NCBI RefSeq assembly: GCF_011801125.1
Contig: NZ_CP046171.1
Coordinates: 1,736,001-1,800,000, forward strand
From: Nocardia brasiliensis
Lineage (GTDB): Bacteria; Actinomycetota; Actinomycetes; Mycobacteriales; Mycobacteriaceae
Direction: 5' to 3'
Length of the DNA stretch: 64,000 nucleotides
Below are positions 1 through 10,576 of the stretch, piece by piece. Position 1 is the stretch's first letter. Every line of letters begins with the position of its first letter. Under the pieces are notes generated by a model that had not been told where the DNA came from, did no database searches, and saw only the letters and a program-made list of their open reading frames with translations. Both the position numbers and the translations under genes were made by a program.

Positions 1-1
1 T

Positions 2-442
2 ACCTACCCGAAGACCAGCACCTACGATCTGGAGAAGGCGCTCACCTCGCTCGGCACGGGCGAGGCGGTGGTGACGGTGCTTTCGGAGAAGGGCGCGCCG
101 ACACCGGTGGCGTGGACCAGGATTCAGCCGCCGCGTTCGCTGATGGACACCATCGGGGACGACGCGATCAAGTCGCGCGCACTGTCGAGCGCGCTGCACG
201 GCAAGTACGGCCAGACCGTCGACCGGGAATCCGCCTACGAGATTCTCGCCGCGAAAGTGGCGGCGGCAGAACAGAATCCGGAGGTAGCCGCGCCCGCCCC
301 CGGTCGCTCCTCGAAGGGCGACGACGAGTCGACGGCCGAGCGCATCATGAAGAACCCCGCGGTGAAGAGCTTCCTGCGGTCGGCCGCCACCGCCGCCGGG
401 CGCGAGATCAGCCGCAGCATCTTCGGCACCCGCAAGCGCTGA
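2..442 (+). CDS. HerA-like (DUF853 type) ATPase, C-terminal end
   Basis: This is the last 146 codons of a gene that begins before the window. The residues resemble the C-terminal tail of the DUF853 / HerA-helicase-like ATPases: a segment around VTVLSEKGAPTPVAWTRI, then RSLMDTIGDD, then a linker rich in Ala, Pro and Ser, and a basic end (SIFGTRKR). The Walker motifs would lie upstream and cannot be seen, so the family call rests on the tail alone. It is followed by a perfect GC-rich hairpin at 449-476 and converges on the next gene. These proteins are cytoplasmic hexameric ATPases of poorly known function. Confidence 0.7.
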   Translation, partial: TYPKTSTYDLEKALTSLGTGEAVVTVLSEKGAPTPVAWTRIQPPRSLMDTIGDDAIKSRALSSALHGKYGQTVDRESAYEILAAKVAAAEQNPEVAAPAPGRSSKGDDESTAERIMKNPAVKSFLRSAATAAGREISRSIFGTRKR

Positions 443-448
443 CCGCTG

Positions 449-476
449 CCCGCCCCCGATCCGGCTCGGGGGCGGG
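449..476. terminator. Bidirectional hairpin terminator between convergent genes
   Basis: The 11-nt arms CCCGCCCCCGA (449-459) and TCGGGGGCGGG (466-476) are perfectly complementary around a 6-nt loop. The hairpin sits between the stop codon at 442 and the stop codon at 500 of the convergent gene. There is no T-tract, as is common for actinobacterial terminators. Confidence 0.7.
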
Positions 477-499
477 AAGTCGTTGGTGGCGCCGATATT

Positions 500-1768
500 T
501 CAGCTCGCGTCGCGATCCAGCAGGTGTGGTTCGCGGCGCAGCAGTTCGACGCATCGGCCGCCCCGCACGCCGATCACCGACATGGCAGGCCCGCTATGGT
601 AGGCGCCGGTGCACGGCACGGCCAGCAGTTCGCCGGGCCGCAGATCCGCGGGCAGCCGGGCATCGGTCACGAGAATGACGTCGCCCGCGCGGCCCGCCAG
701 GGTCGCGGTGCACAGCGGTCCGGCCGCCTTGCGATTCGCCACGACCGCCCCGGCGTAGGCGCCGCCGCGTTCCTCGCTGTCGATGACGACCGAAATGCGC
801 CCGCCGTCACCGCGTTTCACCGAGAGCACGCGATACAGCGTGACGCCCGCGCGGGCGACGATGCCGCGGCCCGGTTCCAGCGCGATCTTCGGCCGGGGGA
901 AATGCTGCCGAGCGCAGGCGGCGTCGAGCGCGTCCTCGATGATCGCCGACAACTCGGTGAGGTTCATCTCCGCGTCGCCGCCGCGCCGCGCGACCGCGTG
1001 CCCGCCGCCGAGGTCGAGGTCGGTGAGCAGGCGCCCGTGCTCGCGGCGGACCTGCGCCATTTCCGCGACCAGTCGCCGGATGGCCTCCCCGTAGTGATCC
1101 GGGTTGTAGACCTGTGCACCGAGATGGCAGTGCAGGCCGATCAATTCGAGTGTCGGTGTGCCGAGCACCCTGGCCACCGCCGTGGCCAGCTCGTCGAGCG
1201 GGAAGCCGGGCGCCGCGGCGTCGTCCCAGGTCGGATAGCCGTCGCGGCCGATCCCCGGCGCGACGCGCAGCAGCACGCGCTGGGGACGGGTGGCGATCGA
1301 GGCGAGCACGCCGATCTCGTCCAATGACCCGAGCACCACCCGGCCGACCCGGTGCGCCGCCGCCGTCTCGAGCGTCGCGCGTGGCAGGCCGCGGGCGTGC
1401 AGGATGATCCGCTGCGGATCGACGCCTGCGGCCAGCGCGGTGGTCAGGTCGTCCTCGGTGGACGCGACCACCGAGAGCCCCTCGGCGGTGATCCGGTCAA
1501 CGACGCCATGCACCGGCAAAGCGGCTGCGGCGTAGCCGATCTCGGCCTCGGCGAAGGTCTTGCGGTAGACCCGGCATCGCTGTCTGACCTCGTGTTCGTC
1601 GACCACCCGCAGCGCGGTGCCGTAGGTGTCGGCGATCTCGGTGAGCGCGACGCCGCCGAGCACGATCCCGTCGTCCGCGTCGTACGCGGCGCCTGCCGGC
1701 CACACCGCGGAATCCAGCGGCGCCGCCGTTTCCGGCCGGGGTGGCGACAAGAAGTCCACTAGCGTCAC
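500..1768 (-). CDS. Diaminopimelate decarboxylase-like pseudoenzyme (fold type III)
   Basis: The 422-residue protein aligns almost without gaps over its first half with the intact paralogue encoded just upstream (1914-3257). It keeps the family framework: HCHLG, the glycine-rich GGGHAV and EPGRGIV. The residue aligned with the PLP-binding lysine is changed: the paralogue has YAGKA (Lys82) and this protein has YAAAA (Ala82). It also lacks the FCE segment with the catalytic Cys, the GGMSDN segment and most of the C-terminal substrate loop. It should not form the Schiff base, so decarboxylase activity is unlikely. The frame is intact over 1.27 kb, which suggests selection for another role, for example a partner subunit. 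Start is GTG with AGGAGA six bases upstream. It may be co-transcribed with the intact copy, but it also has its own 145-bp upstream region. Confidence 0.85.
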   Translation of the reverse strand: MTLVDFLSPPRPETAAPLDSAVWPAGAAYDADDGIVLGGVALTEIADTYGTALRVVDEHEVRQRCRVYRKTFAEAEIGYAAAALPVHGVVDRITAEGLSVVASTEDDLTTALAAGVDPQRIILHARGLPRATLETAAAHRVGRVVLGSLDEIGVLASIATRPQRVLLRVAPGIGRDGYPTWDDAAAPGFPLDELATAVARVLGTPTLELIGLHCHLGAQVYNPDHYGEAIRRLVAEMAQVRREHGRLLTDLDLGGGHAVARRGGDAEMNLTELSAIIEDALDAACARQHFPRPKIALEPGRGIVARAGVTLYRVLSVKRGDGGRISVVIDSEERGGAYAGAVVANRKAAGPLCTATLAGRAGDVILVTDARLPADLRPGELLAVPCTGAYHSGPAMSVIGVRGGRCVELLRREPHLLDRDAS

Positions 1769-1865
1769 GGCTGATCTCCTGACCCGCTCCCCGCTTTCTC
1801 CGTTCTGCGGGGCCTACCAACTACTACGTCCTTGCGTAGACCCTGAGTGGGTCGCTTAGCACAAC

Positions 1866-1892
1866 CTTGACCCCGCGTGCGGCGATCTTGAC
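1866..1892. promoter_or_regulatory. CTTGAC repeat element upstream of the pseudoenzyme gene
   Basis: Two CTTGAC cores lie at 1866-1871 and 1887-1892, about 100-125 bp upstream of the start at 1768. A 15-nt stretch, CAACCTTGACCCCGC, and a 10-nt stretch, GATCTTGACG, recur exactly in the region upstream of the intact paralogue, in swapped order. Shared regulation is inferred; no regulator is identified. Confidence 0.4.
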
Positions 1893-1913
1893 GAATCACT
1901 GACACGCCGCCGC

Positions 1914-3257
1914 TCAGTAGCCCACGTCGCGACTCAGCAGGTCCGCGGTGGTTTCCCGGCGGACCAGCTCGCGGCACTGGCCGTGGCGCACCGCGACGAT
2001 CGGCGGGCGGCCGACGCTGTTGTACGACGAGGCGAGGCTGTGGTGGTACGCGCCCGTGCTCGGCACCGCGAGCACTTCGCCGGGGCGCAGGTCGACCGGC
2101 AGTTGTACGTCGGTGGCCAGGATGTCGCCCGCCTCGCAGAACCGGCCCGCGACCGTCGCGGTCATGCTCGCGCAGGTGGGGTGTCGGTTCGCCACGACGA
2201 CGGTGTAGCGCGCCCCGTACAGCGCGACGCGCGGGTTGTCGCTCATGCCGCCGTCCACCGTGACGTAGGTGTGCCCGCCCTCGATGTGCTTGACCGAGAG
2301 CACTCGGTACAGCGTCACCCCGGCGTGCGCGACGATCGCGCGGCCCGGTTCCAGCGCGAGGGTCGGGCGGGGAAAGTGCCTGCGCGCACAGGCCGCGTCG
2401 AGCGCGTCCTCGACGATGGCGGCCAGGTCGGTCAGGTCCATCGCGGAATCGCCGGTGCGGTAGGCGACGGCGTGCCCGCCGCCGAGATCGAGCTCGGTGA
2501 GCAGGTGGCCGTGGTCGGTACGAACCCGCGCCATCTCGGTGATCATCCGGCGCACCGCCTCGCCGTAGTAGTCCGGGTCGTGGATCTGCGAGCCGAGGTG
2601 GCAGTGGAAGCCGACCAGGTGCAATTTGGGCTGGCGCAGGATCCGGGCGACCGCCTCGGCCGCCGCCGCGCCACCCAGCGGGAAGCCGAACTTCTGGTCG
2701 GTGACACCGGTTTTCACCGCGGGATGGCCGTGCACATCGATGCCGGGGGACAGGCGCAGCAGGACATTCTGCGAATCGGTGACCAACGCCGAGAGCAGGG
2801 TGATCTCGGCCAGCGAGTCGACCACGATCCGGCCGACCCCGGCCTGTACCGCGGCGGTCAGCTCGTCGAACGATTTGCCGTTGCCGTGCATGATGATGCG
2901 CCGCGGTGCGACGCCCGCGGCCAACGCGATGGCCAGCTCCCCTGCGGAGCACACGTCTACCGACAGTCCCTCCTGGGAGACCCAGTTGGCGACCGCGCGG
3001 ATCATCAAAGCCTTACCGGCGTAGATGATCTCGGCCTGGGGGAAGGCCTTGCGGTAGGCCCGGCAGCGTTCCCTGACCTCGCGCTCGTCCAGGACATAGG
3101 TCGGAGTTCCGTACTGGTCGGCGATATCGGCGAGGGCGACTCCGCCGATCGTTATGCGGCCCGCATCGTCGTAATGGGTGTCGTGCGGCCATACCGCCGA
3201 GTCGAGGCGCGAGGGCATTCCCGACTTCAGCGACGGGAAGATTTCGAGCAGCGTCAC
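1914..3257 (-). CDS. lysA: Diaminopimelate decarboxylase family protein (LysA-like)
   Basis: This is a 447-residue PLP enzyme of fold type III. It is predicted to convert meso-diaminopimelate to L-lysine in the cytoplasm. Visible motifs in order are YAGKA with the Schiff-base Lys82, HCHLGSQ, the phosphate-binding GGGHAV, EPGRAIV, VDGGMSDNPR, the Cys-containing GRFCEAGD and TGAYHHSLASSYN. The start is taken as the GTG at 3257 because AGGAGA lies four bases upstream and because residue 1 then matches the start of the downstream paralogue; a longer frame to 3332 adds 25 unrelated residues. The usual lysA neighbours (argS, hom, thrC) are absent, so this may be a second copy or an enzyme for a related amino acid. 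Confidence 0.85.
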   Translation of the reverse strand: MTLLEIFPSLKSGMPSRLDSAVWPHDTHYDDAGRITIGGVALADIADQYGTPTYVLDEREVRERCRAYRKAFPQAEIIYAGKALMIRAVANWVSQEGLSVDVCSAGELAIALAAGVAPRRIIMHGNGKSFDELTAAVQAGVGRIVVDSLAEITLLSALVTDSQNVLLRLSPGIDVHGHPAVKTGVTDQKFGFPLGGAAAAEAVARILRQPKLHLVGFHCHLGSQIHDPDYYGEAVRRMITEMARVRTDHGHLLTELDLGGGHAVAYRTGDSAMDLTDLAAIVEDALDAACARRHFPRPTLALEPGRAIVAHAGVTLYRVLSVKHIEGGHTYVTVDGGMSDNPRVALYGARYTVVVANRHPTCASMTATVAGRFCEAGDILATDVQLPVDLRPGEVLAVPSTGAYHHSLASSYNSVGRPPIVAVRHGQCRELVRRETTADLLSRDVGY

Positions 3258-3350
3258 GGTGTCTCCTGTGTGCGTCCCCGCTATTCCGTATGCGGGGCCG
3301 CTGTCAGGACTACGCCGATTCCACCAGGCCAAACATCCAGCTTACGTCTA

Positions 3351-3388
3351 CTTGACGATCCCGCCCCCGATCTTGACGCAACCTTGAC
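3351..3388. promoter_or_regulatory. CTTGAC triple repeat upstream of the LysA-like gene
   Basis: Three CTTGAC cores lie at 3351-3356, 3372-3377 and 3383-3388, about 94-131 bp upstream of the GTG start at 3257. Two of them share extended identity with the element upstream of the neighbouring paralogue, at nearly the same distance from the start codon. This suggests a common operator duplicated along with the gene. Confidence 0.4.
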
Positions 3389-3410
3389 CCCGCCCGTGAG
3401 CTGGACGACA

Positions 3411-3471
3411 GATCAGGAGGAACTGGTGGCGGCATCGTCCGAGAGCGCGCCGCCACCAATTCCTCCTGATC
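3411..3471 (-). terminator. Long inverted repeat after the SDR gene
   Basis: A 22-nt arm at 3411-3432 (starting GATCAGGAGGAAC) pairs with 3450-3471 with one mismatch that would be a G-U wobble in RNA. The loop is 17 nt. It lies 16 bp beyond the SDR stop codon on the minus strand and upstream of the LysA-like promoter region. There is no T-tract. It most likely ends SDR/MFS transcription. Confidence 0.55.
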
Positions 3472-3486
3472 GAGTGACCAGAGCGC

Positions 3487-4290
3487 TCAGCCACCCAGCT
3501 TTCGGTAGAAGGCGCCCGCGATGGGCGCGGTGACGGCGCGCGGACCGTACTGGCCCGCGACACTCATGCCCTTGCTGATCAAGCCGGGCACCACCCGCAT
3601 CTTGTTGCGGGCCAGGGCGTCGATGGAGACCTTCGCGGTGTATTCCGAGGAGACCCACATGAAGTCGGGCACCAGCCGGTCGACGATCGACGCCTCGGCG
3701 GGATCGGGCGTCTCGGTGCGCACCGGGCCCGGCGCCAGCAGCGTGACGTGCACGCCGGAATCCTTCAGCTCGCCACGCAGCGACTCGCAGAAGGTGTTGG
3801 CGAAGGCCTTGCTCGCGGCATAGGTCGCGTTGTTCGGGATCGGCATGTTCCCCGCGGCCGAGCCGCTGATCAGGATGCCGCCGCCACCGCGAGCGATCAT
3901 GCCGGGCAGCACGGCGAGCGTGAGATCGTGCACCGCAACGGCATTGAGCTCCATCTGCGCCCGCTCGTAGGCGAGATCGAGCTCGGCGACCGCGCCGAAG
4001 GTGGCGATGCCCGCGTTGTTGCACAGGATCGCGATGTCGCGGGCGCCGAGTTCCTCGACCAGCGCGCCGCGTTGCGTGCGATCGGACAGGTCGACCGCGC
4101 GCACCTCGGCGGTGATGCCGTGCGCCAGCGTCAGCCGCTGGGCGAGCTCGGTGAGCACGTCCCCGCGCCGGGCGACCAGGATCAGCGAATAGCCGCGGGC
4201 GGCGAGGTCGGCGGCCAGCGCGGTGCCGATGCCGGAGGAGGCGCCGGTGACCACGGCGCGGTTCTCGGAGGTGGGGGAGGGCAGGCTCAC
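3487..4290 (-). CDS. Short-chain dehydrogenase/reductase
   Basis: The 267-residue protein is a classical SDR with a Rossmann fold. It has the nucleotide-binding TGASSGIG near the N-terminus, NNAG at mid-sequence, the catalytic Ser in ISGSAAG and YAASK as the active-site Tyr and Lys. It would oxidise or reduce an alcohol/carbonyl with NAD(P)(H); the substrate cannot be read from the sequence. The GTG at 4290 is chosen because the frame extended upstream runs through the end of the MFS gene and reads as low-quality Arg/Ser-rich sequence. The MFS gene ends 49 bp upstream on the same strand, so the two may form an operon. Confidence 0.85.
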   Translation of the reverse strand: MSLPSPTSENRAVVTGASSGIGTALAADLAARGYSLILVARRGDVLTELAQRLTLAHGITAEVRAVDLSDRTQRGALVEELGARDIAILCNNAGIATFGAVAELDLAYERAQMELNAVAVHDLTLAVLPGMIARGGGGILISGSAAGNMPIPNNATYAASKAFANTFCESLRGELKDSGVHVTLLAPGPVRTETPDPAEASIVDRLVPDFMWVSSEYTAKVSIDALARNKMRVVPGLISKGMSVAGQYGPRAVTAPIAGAFYRKLGG

Positions 4291-4339
4291 GTCAGGGAGC
4301 CTAAGCGATGTTTCAGAACGGCCGGGCGTGCGGTCTCGG

Positions 4340-5698
4340 CTATCCGGCGGCCTTGTCCGCGTGGCCGGGTTGCACGTCCGTCGGTTCCGGCGACCGGACC
4401 GGCAGCAGTGCGGCCAGCCCGAGCACGAGCACCAGGACCAGCCCGACGATGCCCGCGCGATCGGCGTCGAACACCACAACGAACACCCCGAACAGGACCG
4501 GCGCGAGGAACGACACCGCACGCCCGGTGGTGGTGTAGAGGCCGAAGATCTGCCCTTCGCGCCCGGGCGGGGCCAGGCGGGCGAGGAATGATCGGGACGC
4601 CGACTGCGCCGGGCCGACGAACACGGTGAGCAGCAGCCCGAATATCCAGAACAGCAACGGCCCCGACACCGCGAGCAGCACCAGCCCGCACACGATCATC
4701 GCCACCAGCGAGACCACGATGACGGTCTTCGGTCCGCTGCGGTCGTCGAGCCGTCCCGCGACGATCGCGCCGAGCGCCGCGACCACATTGGCGGCGATGC
4801 CGAACAGCAGCACATCGGCGTCGGCGATGCCGTACACCCGGACCGCGAGCACCGCACCGAAGGTGAACACGCCCGCGAGTCCGTCGCGGAACACCGCGCT
4901 GGCCAACAGGAACCAGACAACGCGCTGATCGGCTCGCCACAGCTCGCCGAGATCGCGGAACAGCACCCGGTAGGACGCGACGAAGCCGGCGTTCGCGGCG
5001 CCGGGATCGGCGTCGGTGCGCGGCAATTCGGGGACGCTGAACAGCACCGGCAGCGCGAACGCGGCGAACCAGACCGCGGCGACCACGGCGACCAGCCGGA
5101 TGTTGAGCCCGTCGTCGGTGGGTATGCCGAGCAGTCCGCGATTGTCGCCGCTGCCGGAGATGAAGCCGAAGTAGCAGATCAGCAGCAGGAAGATGCCGCC
5201 GAAATAGCCCATCGCCCAGCCGAATCCGGAGACCCGGCCGACGTTCTCCGGGGTCGACACCTGACGCAGCATCGCGTTGTAGGGCACGCTCGCCAGCTCG
5301 AAGAACGCCGAGCCGAGCCCGAGCAGCAGCAGGCCGTACCAGAGGTAGTGGTAGTCGTCGTGCACGAAGAACATCAGCGTCATCGCCGCGATGCAGAGCC
5401 CGGTCAGGAAGGCAAGGGAGCGTTTGCGTTTCGCGGACGCGTCGAACCGCTGCCCGAAAACCGGCGCGGTCACGGCCACTATGAGTCCGGCGAGCCCGAG
5501 CGCCCAGCCGAGCCACGCGCTCGCCGAGATGCCGCCGGGCAGATCGTCGCCGACCTTGTCGGTGAGATACACGGAGAAGACGAAGGTGAGGATCACGGCG
5601 TTGAACGCGGACGATCCCCAATCCCAGAATCCCCACGCCACCACCTGCGCGCGCCCGGCGGCCTGTCCGACAGTCGCTCGCGCGTTCACCTCGGTCAT
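4340..5698 (-). CDS. MFS transporter, UMF1 (Atg22-like) family
   Basis: This is a 452-residue integral membrane protein with about 12 hydrophobic segments. The N-terminal sequence GFWDWGSSAFNAVILTFVF is characteristic of the UMF1 branch of the major facilitator superfamily, whose fungal member Atg22 is a vacuolar amino-acid effluxer. Substrate in bacteria is uncertain. The ATG at 5698 is preferred over an upstream start because the family-like sequence begins shortly after it. It is divergent from the PadR gene, and the 131-bp gap holds a strong palindrome (5782-5801). Confidence 0.8.
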   Translation of the reverse strand: MTEVNARATVGQAAGRAQVVAWGFWDWGSSAFNAVILTFVFSVYLTDKVGDDLPGGISASAWLGWALGLAGLIVAVTAPVFGQRFDASAKRKRSLAFLTGLCIAAMTLMFFVHDDYHYLWYGLLLLGLGSAFFELASVPYNAMLRQVSTPENVGRVSGFGWAMGYFGGIFLLLICYFGFISGSGDNRGLLGIPTDDGLNIRLVAVVAAVWFAAFALPVLFSVPELPRTDADPGAANAGFVASYRVLFRDLGELWRADQRVVWFLLASAVFRDGLAGVFTFGAVLAVRVYGIADADVLLFGIAANVVAALGAIVAGRLDDRSGPKTVIVVSLVAMIVCGLVLLAVSGPLLFWIFGLLLTVFVGPAQSASRSFLARLAPPGREGQIFGLYTTTGRAVSFLAPVLFGVFVVVFDADRAGIVGLVLVLVLGLAALLPVRSPEPTDVQPGHADKAAG

Positions 5699-5781
5699 GC
5701 CGCGCAGCCTATCCGTCGTAGGCCCGCGTCGGTGGCGGACAACTGGTGCCACGCGCCGATTTGATACCGGGGAGCTACTGG

Positions 5782-5801
5782 CTATGCACTCAGTTGCATA
5801 G
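5782..5801. promoter_or_regulatory. Palindromic operator, probably of the PadR regulator
   Basis: CTATGCA and TGCATAG are perfect inverted 7-mers with a 6-bp spacer. The site lies 29 bp upstream of the PadR start codon, between divergent genes. Its AT-rich dyad form fits PadR-family operators; autoregulation is inferred. Confidence 0.55.
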
Positions 5802-5829
5802 TACTGGGTGTTACGACTAATCTGACGCC

Positions 5830-8437
<2,608 letters not shown>

Positions 8438-8474
8438 GAATCCGAAACCGGCTCGGCACCAGCGGAATTCGGCG

Positions 8475-8933
8475 CTAGCGGAACATCGCCAAACCGCCGG
8501 TGTTCGGATCGATCGGCAACGGCACGCCGTTGGCGATGCAGGAGCTGCCCGCGTTGACCCCGACTCGCCAGACTTCGATGTCGAGTCGGGTTCGCTCCTC
8601 GGGTCCGTCGGCGGGGGCGTAGACGACCTCGAGCGTGTGCCACCCGAGACGGTCGGGCACCCAGGTGGTGCGCACGCCGCTAGGGCCCGCCTCGGGGCGC
8701 GTGTCCGCCTGCACCGGTGTGATGGGGACGCCGTCGTCCAGGATCTGGGTCGCGGCCCAGTCCTGGTTCGGCACGCTCGCGGCGACGGTGTGCGGGCAGC
8801 CGAGGACAGGGCCCTGCGAGCCGGTGAACAGGACGGTGGGGCCGCCGACGTAGGCGGTGGCGGGGCCGGACGCGACCACCGCGCCCACCACCGCGGCCGC
8901 GGCGAGACCGAGTCGAGCGATGGAGCTGTTCAT
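8475..8933 (-). CDS. Small secreted protein of unknown function
   Basis: The 152-residue protein begins with a Sec-type signal peptide (MNSSIARLGLAAAAVVGAVV, then an Ala-rich cleavage region near ATAY). The mature part is beta-rich and has two cysteines (LGCPH and SSCIAN) that could form a disulfide. It looks like a short Ig-like exported domain of a kind common in Nocardia, but I do not recognise a family. The ATG at 8933 has GGGAG about 8 bases upstream. It is convergent with the FadH gene. Confidence 0.7.
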   Translation of the reverse strand: MNSSIARLGLAAAAVVGAVVASGPATAYVGGPTVLFTGSQGPVLGCPHTVAASVPNQDWAATQILDDGVPITPVQADTRPEAGPSGVRTTWVPDRLGWHTLEVVYAPADGPEERTRLDIEVWRVGVNAGSSCIANGVPLPIDPNTGGLAMFR

Positions 8934-9269
8934 CGTGATCACTCCCAACGTGGTGGCGAAACGTGCTGTGAAAGAGCTGTTCGGCAAGTGTGGGGAATGC
9001 GGCTGCGCTCGTCGTCGCCGGATCGGACGGAAACGGTACCGATGCGGGCCGGACGCGTGTCCAATTGATCTTACTGAGCTGCCGCGATGATGGCGACGCC
9101 GAGCATATGGTGCGGTCCCAGTGGTCCGGCTCAGCTGCGTTCCGCAGAGCAGCCTGCGACAAAGACCCGCTGTACACGACGAGGTTTGGTCCGGCGACGG
9201 CGGCGGGCGCCGGCCCGATCGTGAGTTTCGCTGCCGTCGGGTACCCGCCGGCCTGATTACTGTGGGAGC
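8934..9269. other. 336-bp divergent intergenic region
   Basis: This stretch separates the secreted-protein gene (minus) from the KOW gene (plus). It must hold both promoters. I see a GTGATCAC palindrome immediately upstream of the minus-strand start (8936-8943) but no open frame with coding character and no RNA gene. Confidence 0.5.
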
Positions 9270-9479
9270 GTGGGGTTCTCCGATTACGCGCCAGGTGACG
9301 TCGTCTACGTCCCGGAGGGGCCGTTCAGCGGCGTCCGCGCGGTCGTACGGGAGGTGGACGCGCGCAAGGGTCGGTTGCGGATCGACTTCGGTGAGGGGCT
9401 GACACATCGGGAAGGTGGTGTGCTCAGGGAGCGGCGCCATCACCTCACCGTGGGGTTCGACGAGGTCGAGTTGGGTTAG
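9270..9479 (+). CDS. Small standalone KOW-domain protein
   Basis: The 69-residue protein carries a KOW motif of the NusG C-terminal type at residues about 8-40: GDVVYVPEGPFSGVRAVV followed by a short beta segment. KOW folds bind RNA or ribosomal and transcription proteins. It has no NusG N-terminal domain, so a free-standing role is likely but unknown. The start is GTG with GGGAG just upstream, in frame with the whole domain. Confidence 0.7.
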   Translation: MGFSDYAPGDVVYVPEGPFSGVRAVVREVDARKGRLRIDFGEGLTHREGGVLRERRHHLTVGFDEVELG

Positions 9480-9556
9480 GCCCTGGGTTCTGTGTCGAGG
9501 TCCCATCCGGCGCCGCCACGGTCCAGCGCGCCGCTTGGCCGCGTTGTCGTCGTCCT

Positions 9557-9575
9557 CGATACCACTCCGGTATCG
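9557..9575. terminator. Weak hairpin between convergent genes
   Basis: CGATACC (9557-9563) and GGTATCG (9569-9575) form a perfect 7-bp stem with a 5-nt loop in the 165-bp gap between the KOW gene and the convergent YnfA-like gene. It is a plausible but short terminator. Confidence 0.35.
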
Positions 9576-9644
9576 GCTTCTGCTCCGCCTTGCCAGGCGA
9601 CGAGCTGAACCGCGGATGCATCCGGCCGGACTTCGAGACCGAAC

Positions 9645-9980
9645 CTAGGCACCGCGGGGTGCATACATGATGACGGCGACGCCGAGCAGGCAGATGAGGG
9701 CGCCGGTGAGGTCCCAGCGATCCGGTTCGAAGCCGTCCAGCGCCATGCCCCAGAGCAGCGAACCCGCGACGAAGACGCCGCCGTATGCGGCGAGGATGCG
9801 GCCGAAGTTGGCGTCGGGCTGCAGGGTCGCGACGAATCCGTAGAGGCCGAGCGCGGTGACCCCGGCCCCCATCCAAGCCCAGCCGCGGTGCTCGCGCACG
9901 CCCTGCCAGACCAGCCAGGCCCCGCCGATCTCGGCCACCGCGGCCAACGCGAACAGCAGGATCGAGCGCAAGATGGTCAT
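9645..9980 (-). CDS. YnfA / UPF0060 family membrane protein
   Basis: The 111-residue protein is nearly all hydrophobic, with four predicted transmembrane helices. The pattern [20 protein letters not shown] and [18 protein letters not shown] is typical of the YnfA family, which is related in fold to small multidrug resistance pumps. Its substrate is unclear. The first-helix glutamate (AEIGG), conserved in the family, is present. It stands alone, convergent with the KOW gene. Confidence 0.85.
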   Translation of the reverse strand: MTILRSILLFALAAVAEIGGAWLVWQGVREHRGWAWMGAGVTALGLYGFVATLQPDANFGRILAAYGGVFVAGSLLWGMALDGFEPDRWDLTGALICLLGVAVIMYAPRGA

Positions 9981-10152
9981 AGGAACGCAGCGTAGAAGAT
10001 CAGCCCTGGTCAGGCCCCGCGGGCGGGCGCGGGGTGAGGTGCGTCGGGTGGGGGATGGATCGAGGCACGCGGAGCGCGCTCACGCATCGCAGGTCGGTGA
10101 ACGTGTGCACGCTTCCGTGGAACTCGCATGCTGTCGAGCGGGTAGCGATCCG

Positions 10153-10169
10153 GCGGCGCGGTGCGCCGC
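10153..10169 (-). terminator. Hairpin downstream of the MerR gene
   Basis: GCGGCGC (10153-10159) and GCGCCGC (10163-10169) form a perfect 7-bp stem with a 3-nt loop, 11 bp beyond the MerR stop codon on the minus strand. There is no T-tract. Confidence 0.4.
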
Positions 10170-10180
10170 GCACCGTAGGG

Positions 10181-10576
10181 TCAAGCGGTGAAAGGCATTG
10201 GACAGGAAGGGTTCTCGCTACAGCCGACCAGGTCCGCGCAGCCTGCGGTGAGCATCGCGCGCAGCGTGTCGCGCACCTCGGTCAGCTCGGCGAGCTTCGC
10301 GTCGACCTCGACGAGCTTGTCCGCGGCGCGTGCCGGCAGATCGGTCCTGCCCCGTGGTTGGGCGTGCAGTAGCGGGGCGAGTTCGTCGAGGCGGAACCCG
10401 AGCCGTTGCGCGGCCTTGATGATCCGCAGGACGGTCAGCGCCTGCTCGGGGTAGCGCCGGTGCCCGCCCAGCGAACGGTCGGGGCGACTCAGCAATCCGC
10501 GTCGCTCGTAGTAGCGCAGGGTCTGCACATTCACTCCCGCCGCCGCGGCCAGCTCGCCCGAGCGCAGCCCGTTCAT
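10181..10576 (-). CDS. MerR family transcriptional regulator
   Basis: The 131-residue protein has the N-terminal MerR helix-turn-helix (RSGELAAAAGVNVQTLRYYE then RRGLL) and a long dimerisation helix. The C-terminus has three cysteines (GC-ADLVGC-SENPSC), where metal-sensing MerR members carry ligands, so metal or thiol sensing is plausible. The ATG overlaps the stop codon of the upstream 114-residue protein (ATGA), showing translational coupling. The operon promoter at 10964-10995 has the long spacer expected for MerR control. Confidence 0.88.
   Translation of the reverse strand: MNGLRSGELAAAAGVNVQTLRYYERRGLLSRPDRSLGGHRRYPEQALTVLRIIKAAQRLGFRLDELAPLLHAQPRGRTDLPARAADKLVEVDAKLAELTEVRDTLRAMLTAGCADLVGCSENPSCPMPFTA

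Noticed and set aside
9231..9250. GTTT...GGGTA upstream of the KOW gene as a stress promoter
   Set aside because: The spacing is only 10 bp, too short for the consensus.
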